From positions 62,001-126,000 of the forward strand of contig CAVUOB010000003.1 of NCBI GenBank assembly GCA_963743035.1: 64,000 bases of DNA, given 5' to 3'. The stretch comes from PALSA-911 sp963743035 (GTDB lineage Bacteria; Pseudomonadota; Alphaproteobacteria; Acetobacterales; Acetobacteraceae). Below the pieces are notes generated by a model. The model worked only from the letters and a program-made list of their open reading frames with translations. It did no database searches and was not told where the DNA came from. Each line of letters starts with the position of its first letter. Within the stretch, counting starts at the first letter, position 1. Position numbers and translations under genes: made by a program. Below, one piece after another: positions 35,311 to 43,403 of this stretch.

Positions 35311-35626
35311 CGTGGTGGCCGTCGCCGACCGCGGCGGCGATTTTACCGGCAAACCACGTCCCGCGGTCATCGTTCAGTCCGATCTGTTCGACGCGCTGGA
35401 CAATGTGACGGTGTGCCCGCTGAGCAGCGTCGCGACCGACCTGCCGCTGCTTCGCCTGCAGATTGAGCCATCGGACGAGCTGCGGCTGGATCGCGTTTCC
35501 TGGATCATCGTGGACAAGATCACCGCCGTCCGGCGGAGCCGTGTCGGCGCGGTGATCGGCCGGCTCGCCGCCGCCGATATCCAGCGCCTGAACGGCGCGC
35601 TGGCGGTATTTCTGGGTCTCGGATAG
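35294..35626 (+). CDS. MazF/PemK-type endoribonuclease toxin
   Basis: A 110-residue SH3-like-barrel mRNA interferase. MMRRGDVVAVADRGGDFTGK matches the MazF start (RRGDVV), followed by PRPAVIVQSDLFDALDNVTV, CPLSSVATDLPLLRLQIEPS and SWIIVDKITAVRRSRVGAVI (substrate-binding strand with conserved Asp-Lys). It cleaves mRNA unless bound by the upstream antitoxin, which it overlaps. Adjacent ATG codons at 35294 and 35297 are both possible starts. A TTG further up is less likely. Confidence 0.9.
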   Translation: MMRRGDVVAVADRGGDFTGKPRPAVIVQSDLFDALDNVTVCPLSSVATDLPLLRLQIEPSDELRLDRVSWIIVDKITAVRRSRVGAVIGRLAAADIQRLNGALAVFLGLG

Positions 35627-35697
35627 CCCTCGCCCCCCGGCAGCCTTGACTTGGCGGGACGAGCGGGGCTTGTGTCCCCCGCTTCAATTCGGGACCG

Positions 35698-37493
35698 ATG
35701 AATATGCACGCCTACCGCACCCATACCTGCGGCGCGCTGACCGCCGCCGATGCCAGCAAGCCGGCCCGCCTGTCGGGCTGGGTGCATTCCAAGCGCGACC
35801 ATGGCGGGCTGCTGTTCATCGACCTGCGGGACCATTACGGCCTGACGCAATGCGTCTTCCCCGCCGGCAGCCCGGCCTTCGCGCAGGCCGAGGCGCTGCG
35901 GCCGGAGAGCGTCATCACCGTCACCGGCGAGGTGGTGCTGCGCGAGGCCGCCACGGTGAACCCGCGCCTGCCGACCGGGCAGATCGAGCTGCGCGTCACC
36001 ACGCTGGACGTGCAGTCCAACGCCGAGGTGCTGCCGATTCAGGTGGCCGGCGACGAAAAATACCCCGACGACCTCCGGCTGAAATACCGCTTCATCGACC
36101 TGCGCCGCGACAAGGTGCACCGCAACATCATGCTGCGCGCGAAGGTCATCACCTCCATCCGCCGGCGCATGATCGAGCCAGGGTTTCACCGAATTCCAGA
36201 CGCCGATCCTGACCGCGTCCTCGCCCGAGGGCGCGCGGGACTTCCTGGTGCCCGCCCGCAACCATCCGGGCAAGTTCTACGCCCTGCCGCAGGCGCCGCA
36301 GCAGTTCAAGCAGCTCGCCATGGTCGCCGGCTTCGACCGGTATTTCCAGATCGCGCCCTGCTTTCGCGACGAGGCGGCGCGTGCCGACCGCTCGCCGGGC
36401 GAATTCTACCAGCTCGATTTCGAGATGAGCTTCGTTACCCAGGAAGACGTGTTCAACACGATCGAGCCGGTGATCGCCGGCGTGTTCGAGGAGTTCGCGG
36501 AAGGCCGTGGCGTGACCAAGCCGCCCTTCGTGCGCATTCCCTACGAGCAGGCGATGCTGGAATTCGGTTCCGACAAGCCGGACCTGCGCAACCCGCTGCG
36601 CATCACCGATGTCACCGGGCAATTCGCCGGGTCGGGTTTCGGCCTGTTCGCCCGCATCGCCGCCTCCGGCGGCGTGGTCCGGGCCATCCCGGCTCCGGGC
36701 GCGGGCGGCAACCCGCGCAGCTTCTTCGACAAGCTGAACGAATGGGCCCGCACCGAGGGCGCCGGCGGGCTGGGCTACATCACGTTCGACGCGGAAGGCC
36801 CGAAAGGCCCGATCGCGCGCAACCTGGAAGCCGACCGCGCCGAGGCGATCCGCGTTGCCTGCGGCCTGCAGCCGGGCGACGCCGTGTTCTTCGCCGCCGG
36901 CAAGAAGGACGAGGCGCCGAAATTCTCCGGCCTGGTGCGCACAAGGCTCGGCGCAGGAGCTCGGCCTGATCGCGCAGGGCGAATTCCGCTTCTGCTGGGT
37001 CACCGACTTCCCGATGTACGAATACGACGAGGAAGCGAAGAAGATCGACTTCAGCCACAACCCGTTCAGCATGCCGCAGGGCGGGATGGAGGCGCTGAAG
37101 ACGCAGGACCCGCTGACCATCAAGGCCTACCAGTACGACATCGTCTGCAACGGCATCGAGCTGTCCTCCGGCGCCATCCGCAACCATCGCCCGGACATCA
37201 TGATCCGCGCCTTCGAGATCGCCGGCTACCCGGCCGAGGAAGTCGAGGCGCGGTTCGGCGGCATGCTGAACGCCTTCCGCTACGGCGCGCCGCCGCATGG
37301 CGGCTCGGCGCCCGGCATCGACCGCATCGTCATGCTGCTGGCCGACGAGCCGAATATCCGCGAGGTGATCCTGTTCCCGCTGAACCAGCAGGGCGAGGAT
37401 CTGATGATGGGCGCCCCTGCCCCGGTGCCGCCGGCGCGGCTGAAGGAACTGTCCCTGGCGCTGGCCCTGCCGCCGAAGCCGAAGGTCGGGTGA
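35698..37493 (+). CDS. aspS: Aspartyl-tRNA synthetase (reading frame interrupted)
   Basis: A class II synthetase charging tRNA-Asp/Asn. The OB-fold N-terminus has SGWVHSKRDHGGLLFIDLRD. Motif 2 is QFKQLAMVAGFDRYFQIAPC then FRDEAARADRSPGEFYQLD, and motif 3 sits in GGSAPGIDRIVMLLADEPN. The protein spans three frames: one extra C near 36181 (MIE[C]CAGGGTTTC) and a net +1 near 36948 (LVRTRL to AQELGLIAQGEF). Correcting both gives 597 residues, full length. Because cells need AspRS, the breaks are best explained as sequence errors. The insertion domain and catalytic residues are intact. Confidence 0.92.
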
Positions 37494-37500
37494 GGCCCCG

Positions 37501-37525
37501 CCGCTCCCCGGAGGCGGGGGAGCGG
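37501..37525 (+). terminator. Hairpin after aspS
   Basis: CCGCTCCCC (37501-37509) pairs with GGGGAGCGG (37517-37525) around a 7-base loop, 8 bp downstream of the aspS stop. It is a GC-rich 9-bp stem without a T-tract and is a likely terminator or mRNA end. Confidence 0.6.
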
Positions 37526-37640
37526 ACCGCGGCGGGCTCGACCCGCGCATGCGTCTGACGCTGGGCTGACACGGCGAAACAAATTGTTCCGCCGCCGCGA
37601 TCGGGGCAAGATTTCCGCGCCGATTGCAGGAAGCGCCGAA

Positions 37641-38891
37641 ATGACCCCCGCCACCCGCCAGATCGCCTTCATCAATGCCGCGCACCTGATCACGCATTAC
37701 TGCCTGCTGATCCTGCCCACCGCCGTGCTCACCATGGCGGTGCAGGGCGGTGCGTTCGGGCCGGATTACGGGCCGATCCTGAAGCTCGCGACCGTTGGCT
37801 TCGTGCTCTACGGGCTGCTGTCGCTGCCGCAGGGCTGGCTGGCGCAGAAATTCGGCCGCAAGACGCTGATGACGGTCTTCTTCCTCGGGTCCGGCGCGTC
37901 CATGGTGGCGGCCGGCCTGTCGGACACGCCGCTGGCGCTGATGCTGGCATTGGGCGCGATCGGGGTGTTCGCCTCGATCTATCATCCGATCGGCACCGCG
38001 ATGCTGGTCGACGTCGCCGGCGAGAAGGTGGGCAAGACCGTCGGACTGAACGGCGTGTTCGGCAATATCGGCGTCGCCACCGCGCCGGTGATCACCGCCT
38101 TTCTGGCGGTGTTCGGCGGCTGGCGGCTGGCCTTCATCGTGCCGGGCGTGGTGTGCATCAGCCTCGGCCTCGTCTGGAGCCGCATGGCGCTGCACACCGC
38201 GGAAATCCGCCGCGGCGCCCGGCCCTTCCCGACAATTCCGCGGCCGGTGGTGCGGCGGGCCGTGATCGTGCTGCTGATGATCGCCGCCGTGTCGGGGCTG
38301 GTGTTCAATGCCTTCACGCTGCTGCTGCCAAAGTTGATGGCGGAGCGGCTTGCGGGAGACGAATCGCTGGTAAAGCTGGCGGGGCTGGCCGCCTTTCTGG
38401 CCACCATCTGCGGTGCGGGCACGCAGCTGACGGTCGGCCGGCTGATCGACCGCACCACTCTCAGGCGGGTCTTCCTGCCGCTGGCGCTGGTGCTGGCTCC
38501 GGCGCTGTTCGCGCTGTCCTATGTGCAGGGCTGGGTGGTGCTGCCGGTCGCCGGCCTGGTCGCCGCGGCGCTGTTCGGCCAGGTGACGGTGAACGAGACC
38601 ATGACCGCCCGCTATATCTCCCCTGCGCTGCGGGCGCGGATGTACTCAGTGCGGTTCTTTGTCGGCTTCCTCGGCGCCGCCGCCGCGGCACCTTTGATCG
38701 CGGTGCTGTACGACCGGACCGGCAACCTGACGACGGTTTTGCTGGTGCTGGCCGGCTTCGCGGTGATCACCATGGCCTGCGCGCTGCTGTTCCCCGACCG
38801 GCCGGAGGAGCTGTCGCCGGAGCTGTGGGAACAGGCCCATGCCAAATCCGACATGGCAGGGGCAACCCCCGGCGTGGCCGCCGCCGAATAG
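37641..38891 (+). CDS. Major facilitator superfamily transporter
   Basis: A 416-residue, 12-span MFS permease. The inter-helix loop 2-3 motif LPQGWLAQKFGRKTLMTVFF (G-x-x-x-x-x-x-G-R/K-K) and ASIYHPIGTAMLVDVAGEKV are visible. The latter resembles fosmidomycin-resistance (Fsr)-like and related MFS members. The second half has a matching loop, GAGTQLTVGRLIDRTTLRR. Substrate is unknown. ATG 37641 is chosen, as the frame upstream to 37584 is not membrane-like. The stop codon lies in a 16-bp tandem duplication. Confidence 0.85.
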   Translation: MTPATRQIAFINAAHLITHYCLLILPTAVLTMAVQGGAFGPDYGPILKLATVGFVLYGLLSLPQGWLAQKFGRKTLMTVFFLGSGASMVAAGLSDTPLALMLALGAIGVFASIYHPIGTAMLVDVAGEKVGKTVGLNGVFGNIGVATAPVITAFLAVFGGWRLAFIVPGVVCISLGLVWSRMALHTAEIRRGARPFPTIPRPVVRRAVIVLLMIAAVSGLVFNAFTLLLPKLMAERLAGDESLVKLAGLAAFLATICGAGTQLTVGRLIDRTTLRRVFLPLALVLAPALFALSYVQGWVVLPVAGLVAAALFGQVTVNETMTARYISPALRARMYSVRFFVGFLGAAAAAPLIAVLYDRTGNLTTVLLVLAGFAVITMACALLFPDRPEELSPELWEQAHAKSDMAGATPGVAAAE

Positions 38892-38919
38892 AGGCTTTGC
38901 AATATAGAGGCTTTGCAAT
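38888..38919. repeat. Exact 16-bp tandem duplication on the MFS stop codon
   Basis: ATAGAGGCTTTGCAAT occurs twice head-to-tail (38888-38903 and 38904-38919). The TAG stop of the MFS gene is inside the first unit, so the duplication begins at the gene's last bases and extends into the leader of lolA. Confidence 0.9.
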
Positions 38920-38947
38920 TCGGGGCGCGCCGGGCCACATGGCGTGC

Positions 38948-39586
38948 ATGAATCGTCGCACCCTGCTTGCCGTCCTCGCCCTGCTGCCGGCCGGTGTCTT
39001 GCCCCTGAAAGCCCGGGCCGCGCTAGGCCTGACAGATCGCGACCGGACGGATATCGCGCGCATCGAGGCCTATATGACCGGGTTGCACACGCTGAAGGCG
39101 CGCTTCCTGCAGGTCGCGCCCAATGGCGGCATCTCCGAGGGCGTGGTCTGGCTGGAACGCCCGGGCAAGATGCGGTTCCAGTACGATCCGCCGAACCCGT
39201 TCCTGCTGGTCGCCAATTACGGTCTGGTGGTGTTCGACGACCGCAAGCTGATGCAGACCTCCAATATCCCGCTGTCGCAGACGCCGCTCGGCATCATCCT
39301 CGCCGACAAGGTGAAGCTGTCCGGGGATGTCGAGATCATCGGCCTGCAGCGCCAGCCCGGCGAGATCCAGGTAACGCTGCAGCGCACGAACAGCCCGTCG
39401 GACGGCAACATCACGCTGATCTTCTCCGACCAGCCGCTGGCGCTGCAGCAATGGAGAGTGGTCGACCAGCAGCGGCAGGAAACCAGCGTGAAGCTGTTCA
39501 ATGTGGAGCTCGGCGGCAAGTTCGACCCGGTGCTGTTCAAGGTCACTACGCCGGTTCCAGTCGCCCCCGGCGCCGGCGGGGGCTGA
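38948..39586 (+). CDS. lolA: Outer-membrane lipoprotein carrier protein LolA
   Basis: A 212-residue periplasmic chaperone that shuttles lipoproteins from LolCDE to the outer membrane. The signal peptide is MNRRTLLAVLALLPAGVLPL ending KARA. The mature part shows ARIEAYMTGLHTLKARFLQV, SEGVVWLERPGKMRFQYDPP, NPFLLVANYGLVVFDDRKLM, and SDQPLALQQWRVVDQQRQET, the standard LolA strand order. ATG 38948 is preferred over 38939 because the basic MNRR is a better signal-peptide start. The stop lies in a tandem duplication. Confidence 0.93.
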   Translation: MNRRTLLAVLALLPAGVLPLKARAALGLTDRDRTDIARIEAYMTGLHTLKARFLQVAPNGGISEGVVWLERPGKMRFQYDPPNPFLLVANYGLVVFDDRKLMQTSNIPLSQTPLGIILADKVKLSGDVEIIGLQRQPGEIQVTLQRTNSPSDGNITLIFSDQPLALQQWRVVDQQRQETSVKLFNVELGGKFDPVLFKVTTPVPVAPGAGGG

Positions 39587-39611
39587 TCCGGGCCTTTCAT
39601 CCGGGCCTTTC
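39586..39611. repeat. 13-bp tandem duplication on the lolA stop codon
   Basis: ATCCGGGCCTTTC is repeated exactly, head to tail, at 39586-39598 and 39599-39611. The final A of the lolA TGA is the first base of the array. Confidence 0.85.
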
Positions 39612-39724
39612 GCGCCGGAGGAACGACACAGTGCGCCAGGAGAATGTCGGGTATGGCGGGAAATGACTTCATTTTGACGCAAACCAGGGCAATACTGCTT
39701 GCCTAAGGCAATGCGCGCGGAATC

Positions 39725-39792
39725 ATGAAGTCCCTCGAATCGTGAAGCCCCCCAAACGGTGAAACCTCCCAAACCGTGAAACCTCTTGTCGG
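39725..39792 (+). repeat. Four 17-bp tandem units forming the leader and start of the puuD-like gene
   Basis: Units begin at 39725 (ATGAAGTCCCTCGAATC), 39742 (GTGAAGCCCCCCAAACG), 39759 (GTGAAACCTCCCAAACC) and 39776 (GTGAAACCTCTTGTCGG). The last is the start of the hydrolase gene. Each of the first three units is a six-codon ORF whose TGA overlaps the GTG of the next unit (GTGA), so a ribosome terminating on one is positioned to restart on the next. Confidence 0.85.
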
Positions 39793-40543
39793 CATCAGCT
39801 GCTGCACGAAACAATTCGGCATCTTCGGCATGCCGAACCACGCCGCGTCCGACACCTATGTTCGCGCCACCGACCAGATCGTCGGCGCCGTGCCGGTGCT
39901 GATCCCCGCCAACGGCGACAAGGCGGATGTCGAGACGCTGATGTCGCGCCTCGACGGGCTGATCCTGACCGGCAGCCGCTCCAACGTGCAGCCCAGCCTG
40001 TATGGCGGCCCGCCGCATGCCGAGGGGACGCCCGAGGACCCGGCGCGGGACGCGGTGACCATGGCGCTGATCCGCGCCGCCGTCGCCCGCGGCGTGCCGA
40101 TCCTGGCCATCTGCCGCGGACTGCAGGAATTCAACGTGGCGCTCGGCGGCTCGCTGCACCAGCGGCTGCAGGACCTGCCGGACCGGATGGACCACTCCAC
40201 CCCGATGCAGCCCTCCGCGCGCGTGCGCCAGGGCAAGGCGCATTCCGTGCGGCTGACCCAGGGCGGCTGGCTGCACCGCCTGGCCGGGACGACGGAAATC
40301 CCGGTCAACTCGCTGCACAACCAGGGCATCGACCGGCTGGCGCCCGGCCTGGCGATCGAGGCGGTGGCGCCGGACGGCACCATCGAGGCGGTGCGCGCCA
40401 TCAACGTGCCCGGCTACGCCTGCGGCGTGCAGTGGCATCCGGAATATGATTTCGAGTCCGATCGCCTGTCCTGGCGCATCTTCGTGGGCTTCGGCGACGC
40501 CATCCGGGCCCGCCAGATCGCCGCCTCGGCGGCGGCGGACTGA
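39776..40543 (+). CDS. Gamma-glutamyl-gamma-aminobutyrate hydrolase family protein (PuuD-like)
   Basis: A 255-residue class I glutamine-amidotransferase-like hydrolase of the peptidase C26 group. The start VGISCCTKQFGIFGMPNHAA and strand DGLILTGSRSNVQPSLYGG lead to the nucleophile elbow PILAICRGLQEFNVALGGSL (Cys about 117). The His-Glu partners are in GVQWHPEYDFE. PuuD-type enzymes hydrolyse gamma-glutamyl-GABA in putrescine catabolism. No other puu genes are nearby, so the substrate is open. The gene starts at GTG 39776, the fourth unit of a 17-bp tandem repeat, with no conventional ribosome site. Confidence 0.88.
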   Translation: MKPLVGISCCTKQFGIFGMPNHAASDTYVRATDQIVGAVPVLIPANGDKADVETLMSRLDGLILTGSRSNVQPSLYGGPPHAEGTPEDPARDAVTMALIRAAVARGVPILAICRGLQEFNVALGGSLHQRLQDLPDRMDHSTPMQPSARVRQGKAHSVRLTQGGWLHRLAGTTEIPVNSLHNQGIDRLAPGLAIEAVAPDGTIEAVRAINVPGYACGVQWHPEYDFESDRLSWRIFVGFGDAIRARQIAASAAAD

Positions 40544-40568
40544 AACCAGGCCGGCAGACACAGCCGCT

Positions 40569-41525
40569 TCACGCCAGCAGGCATTCGACCAGCCGGCCGC
40601 CGGGCCTCAGGCCCTGCGGCGACTGCGTCCGGCAGCGGGTCTCCGCGACCGGGCAGCGCGGATGGAAGCGGCAGCCGGGCGGGATATTGGCGGGGTCGGG
40701 GTAGCTCTCGCCGAGGCCGACATCGGGGATGCCCTTCCCCGGCTCCGGCGTCAGCACCGAGGCCAGCAATGCGCGGGTGTAGGGATGAAGCGGGCGGCGG
40801 AACAGCGCGTCCGTCTCCGCCTGTTCGACGATGCGGCCGAGATACATCACCGCCACCTCCGAGGCGATGTGCTCCACCACCGCCAGGTTATGGCTGATGA
40901 ACAGGTAGGTCAGGCCCAGTTCCCGGCGCAGTTCGGCCAGCAGGTTCAGGATCTGCGCCTGCACGGATACGTCGAGCGCGCTGGTCGGCTCGTCGCAGAC
41001 GACGATGCGCGGGCGCAGCACCAAAGCGCGGGCGATCGCCACCCGCTGGCGCTGGCCGCCGGAGAGTTCCGCCGGCCGGCGGGCGGCCATCTCGGCGGAC
41101 AGCCCGACGCGGGCCAGCATTTCCGTCACCCGTTCCCGCATCCGCGCCCGCGGGATGTCGCCCTGGGCGGCGAGCGGCAGGGTGACGATCTCCTCCACCG
41201 TGCGGCGGGGATTGAGCGAGGAGAACGGGTCCTGGAACACCGGCTGGATCAGCCGCGCCCGCTCGCGCCGGTCCATGTCGTCCAGGCGCCGGCCGTCTAC
41301 CCGTACCTCGCCCTGGCTCGCCGGCAGCAATCCCAGGATGATCCGCGCCAGCGTGGACTTGCCGCAGCCGGATTCGCCGACGACGCCGAGCACCCCGCCG
41401 GCGGGCAGGGAGAAGGTCACGCCATCCACCGCGCGGACCGGCCGCGCCGGGGCGAACAGGCCGCCATGGGTGCGGAACTCGCGGCGGACATCCGTCACCT
41501 CGATGGCCGCCGGCAACGGGCTCAT
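40569..41525 (-). CDS. Oligopeptide/dipeptide ABC transporter ATPase, DppF/OppF type
   Basis: A 318-residue ATP-binding subunit. Walker A is GVVGESGCGKSTLARIILGL, the signature ELSGGQRQRVAIARALVLRP, Walker B RIVVCDEPTSALDVSVQAQI, and the H-loop LTYLFISHNLAVVEHI. The C-terminal OppD/F extension has PPGCRFHPRCPVAETRC, which in relatives binds a 4Fe-4S cluster. Its start overlaps the DppD stop (ATGA, 41522-41525). It powers uptake with DppB, DppC and DppD. Confidence 0.93.
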   Translation of the reverse strand: MSPLPAAIEVTDVRREFRTHGGLFAPARPVRAVDGVTFSLPAGGVLGVVGESGCGKSTLARIILGLLPASQGEVRVDGRRLDDMDRRERARLIQPVFQDPFSSLNPRRTVEEIVTLPLAAQGDIPRARMRERVTEMLARVGLSAEMAARRPAELSGGQRQRVAIARALVLRPRIVVCDEPTSALDVSVQAQILNLLAELRRELGLTYLFISHNLAVVEHIASEVAVMYLGRIVEQAETDALFRRPLHPYTRALLASVLTPEPGKGIPDVGLGESYPDPANIPPGCRFHPRCPVAETRCRTQSPQGLRPGGRLVECLLA

Positions 41526-42487
41526 GACCAGTCCGCCGGCAGGACGCAGCGATAGGCGTGGCCGGGCGCCGCGTCGCGCAGCGCCACGGGCTGCGCGCAT
41601 ACCGGCCGCGCCCGCGCGCAGCGGTCGCGAAAGCCGCAGCCGGCGAAGCCCGGGGAGATCCGCGGCACGGTGCCGGGAATGCTGCCGAGCGGCGTGTCGC
41701 GGGCGAGCTTTCCGGGGATCGGAATGCTGTCGAGCAGGCCGCGCGTGTAGGGATGGGTGGGGGCAGCGAACAGCGCCTCGGCCGTCGCACTTTCCACCAC
41801 CTCGCCGGCGTACATCACCGACACCCGGTTGGCCATGCGCGCGACGATGCCGAGATCGTGGGTGATCAGCAGCAGCGACAGCCCCAACTCGCGCTGCAAG
41901 GTCTGCAACAACCGGAGAATCTGGGCCTGCACGGTCACGTCCAGCGCCGTGGTCGGCTCGTCGGCGATCAGCAATTCGGGGTCGCACATCAGCGCCATCG
42001 CGATCATCACCCGCTGGCGCAGCCCGCCGGAGAGCTGGTGCGGAAACTGCCCGAGCCGCAGGCCGGGCGCGGTGATGCCCACGCGCCCCAGCAGTTCCGC
42101 GGCGCGGTCCAGCGCCGCCCGCCGGCCGGTGCCGCGATGGCGCTCGAACACTTCCGCCATCTGCGAGCCGATGCTGTAGGCGGGGTTCAGGCTGGTCATC
42201 GGCTCCTGGAAGATCATCGCCATCTTGGCGCCGCGCAGCCGGGAGATGCCGCGCTCGTTCAGCCGGGTCAGGTCGGTATCCTGGAAGCGCAGCACATCGG
42301 CGCTGCGCACCGCCCCGCGCGCCAGCAGGCCCATGACCGCCAGGGCGGAGACGGATTTGCCGCAACCGGATTCGCCGACCAGGCAATGGGTCTCGCCGCG
42401 CCGCACCTTGAGCGACACGCCGCGCACCGAGGCGACGCGGCCGGCGAAGGTGACGCGCAGATTGTCGACTTCGAGAACCGGCGTCAT
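41522..42487 (-). CDS. Oligopeptide/dipeptide ABC transporter ATPase, DppD/OppD type
   Basis: A 321-residue ATPase partner. Walker A is CLVGESGCGKSVSALAVMGL, Q-loop AMIFQEPMTSLNPAYSIGSQ, signature QLSGGLRQRVMIAMALMCDP, Walker B LLIADEPTTALDVTVQAQIL. The C-terminal cysteine cluster is CGFRDRCARARPVCAQP. ATG 42487 is chosen, and it lies in the last unit of a 26-bp tandem array that begins in the dppC 3' end. A longer start at 42502 would lie inside that array and is unlikely. Confidence 0.93.
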   Translation of the reverse strand: MTPVLEVDNLRVTFAGRVASVRGVSLKVRRGETHCLVGESGCGKSVSALAVMGLLARGAVRSADVLRFQDTDLTRLNERGISRLRGAKMAMIFQEPMTSLNPAYSIGSQMAEVFERHRGTGRRAALDRAAELLGRVGITAPGLRLGQFPHQLSGGLRQRVMIAMALMCDPELLIADEPTTALDVTVQAQILRLLQTLQRELGLSLLLITHDLGIVARMANRVSVMYAGEVVESATAEALFAAPTHPYTRGLLDSIPIPGKLARDTPLGSIPGTVPRISPGFAGCGFRDRCARARPVCAQPVALRDAAPGHAYRCVLPADWS

Positions 42488-42578
42488 ACGCGCTCCGCGC
42501 ATACTTCCATTAAACGCGCTCCGCGTCTGCTTGCATCAAACGCGCTCCGCGCAGGGTTTGCATCACACGCGGTCCGCG
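42488..42578 (-). repeat. 26-27-bp tandem array across the dppC/dppD junction
   Basis: ACGCGCTCCGCG (plus strand) recurs at 42488, 42514 and 42540 and as ACGCGGTCCGCG at 42567, with periods 26, 26 and 27. Each unit contains the interrupted palindrome CGCG-NNN-CGCG. On the coding strand the first unit encodes the dppC C-terminus and stop. The next ones contain spurious ATG-led mini-ORFs, and the last ends in the ATG of dppD. The arrangement looks like copies of a gene-junction fragment. Confidence 0.85.
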
Positions 42579-43390
42579 CGAAGTAGATCACGCAGCCCGT
42601 CGCCCAGCAGATTGATGCCCATCACCAGCACGAACAGCGTGATCCCCGGCACCATGATCACCCAGGGGCTGAAGAACATGTAGTCCTTGCCCTCGGCGAT
42701 CATCAGGCCCCAGGACGGCAGCGGCGACGGCACGCCGAGGCCGAGGAAGGACAGGGTCGCCTCCAGCAGGATCGCCAGCGCCATCTCCAGGGTCGCGACC
42801 ACCAGCAGATGCGACAGGATGTTCGGCAGCACCTCGCGCAGCAGGATATGCGCCAGCGACGCGCCGGATGCCCGCGCCGCGGCGATGTAGTCGAGGTTGC
42901 GCACCTGCATCGTCGTCGTGCGCGCCACCACCGCGAAGCGGTCCCACAGCAGCAGCCCCAGGGTCAGGATCACCAGCGTCAGCGAGGAGCCGAGCAGGGC
43001 CACGACGGTCAGCGCCACCAGGATCAGCGGGATCGACAACCGGCAGGTGATGGCGAACATCACCGCATCGTCCACCCGCCCGCCGAAGAAGCCGCCGAGC
43101 ACGCCGAGGGTGATGCCGATCGTGCCGGACGTAACCACCGTCAGGATGCCGATCAGCATCGAGATCCGCGCGCCGTAGATCAGCCGGGACAGATAGTCCC
43201 GCCCGAGCTGATCGGTGCCGAGCGGGTGCAGCGGACTGCCGCCGTCCATCCATTGCGGCGGCACCACCCGGTGCATCAGGTCCTGCGCGAACGGATCATG
43301 CGGCGCCAGCAGCGGCGCGAAGATCGCCACCAGCAGCACGAAGCCGACGATCAGCCCGCCAAGCCCCGTTGCGAAATGACGAAGTTTCAA
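42563..43390 (-). CDS. Dipeptide/oligopeptide ABC transporter permease, DppC type
   Basis: A 275-residue permease of the BPD transport family with six predicted spans. Features are the N-terminal APLLAPHDPFAQDLMHRVVP, then HPLGTDQLGRDYLSRLIYGA (DppC/OppC hallmark) and the EAA loop DYIAAARASGASLAHILLRE, which contacts the ATPase. The first codon appears to be TTG at 43390, as no in-frame ATG lies near the homology start. The stop at 42563-42565 is within the tandem array. It lies 13 bp downstream of dppB. Confidence 0.9.
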   Translation of the reverse strand: MKLRHFATGLGGLIVGFVLLVAIFAPLLAPHDPFAQDLMHRVVPPQWMDGGSPLHPLGTDQLGRDYLSRLIYGARISMLIGILTVVTSGTIGITLGVLGGFFGGRVDDAVMFAITCRLSIPLILVALTVVALLGSSLTLVILTLGLLLWDRFAVVARTTTMQVRNLDYIAAARASGASLAHILLREVLPNILSHLLVVATLEMALAILLEATLSFLGLGVPSPLPSWGLMIAEGKDYMFFSPWVIMVPGITLFVLVMGINLLGDGLRDLLRADRV

Positions 43391-43403
43391 GACCGATGAA
43401 ACC

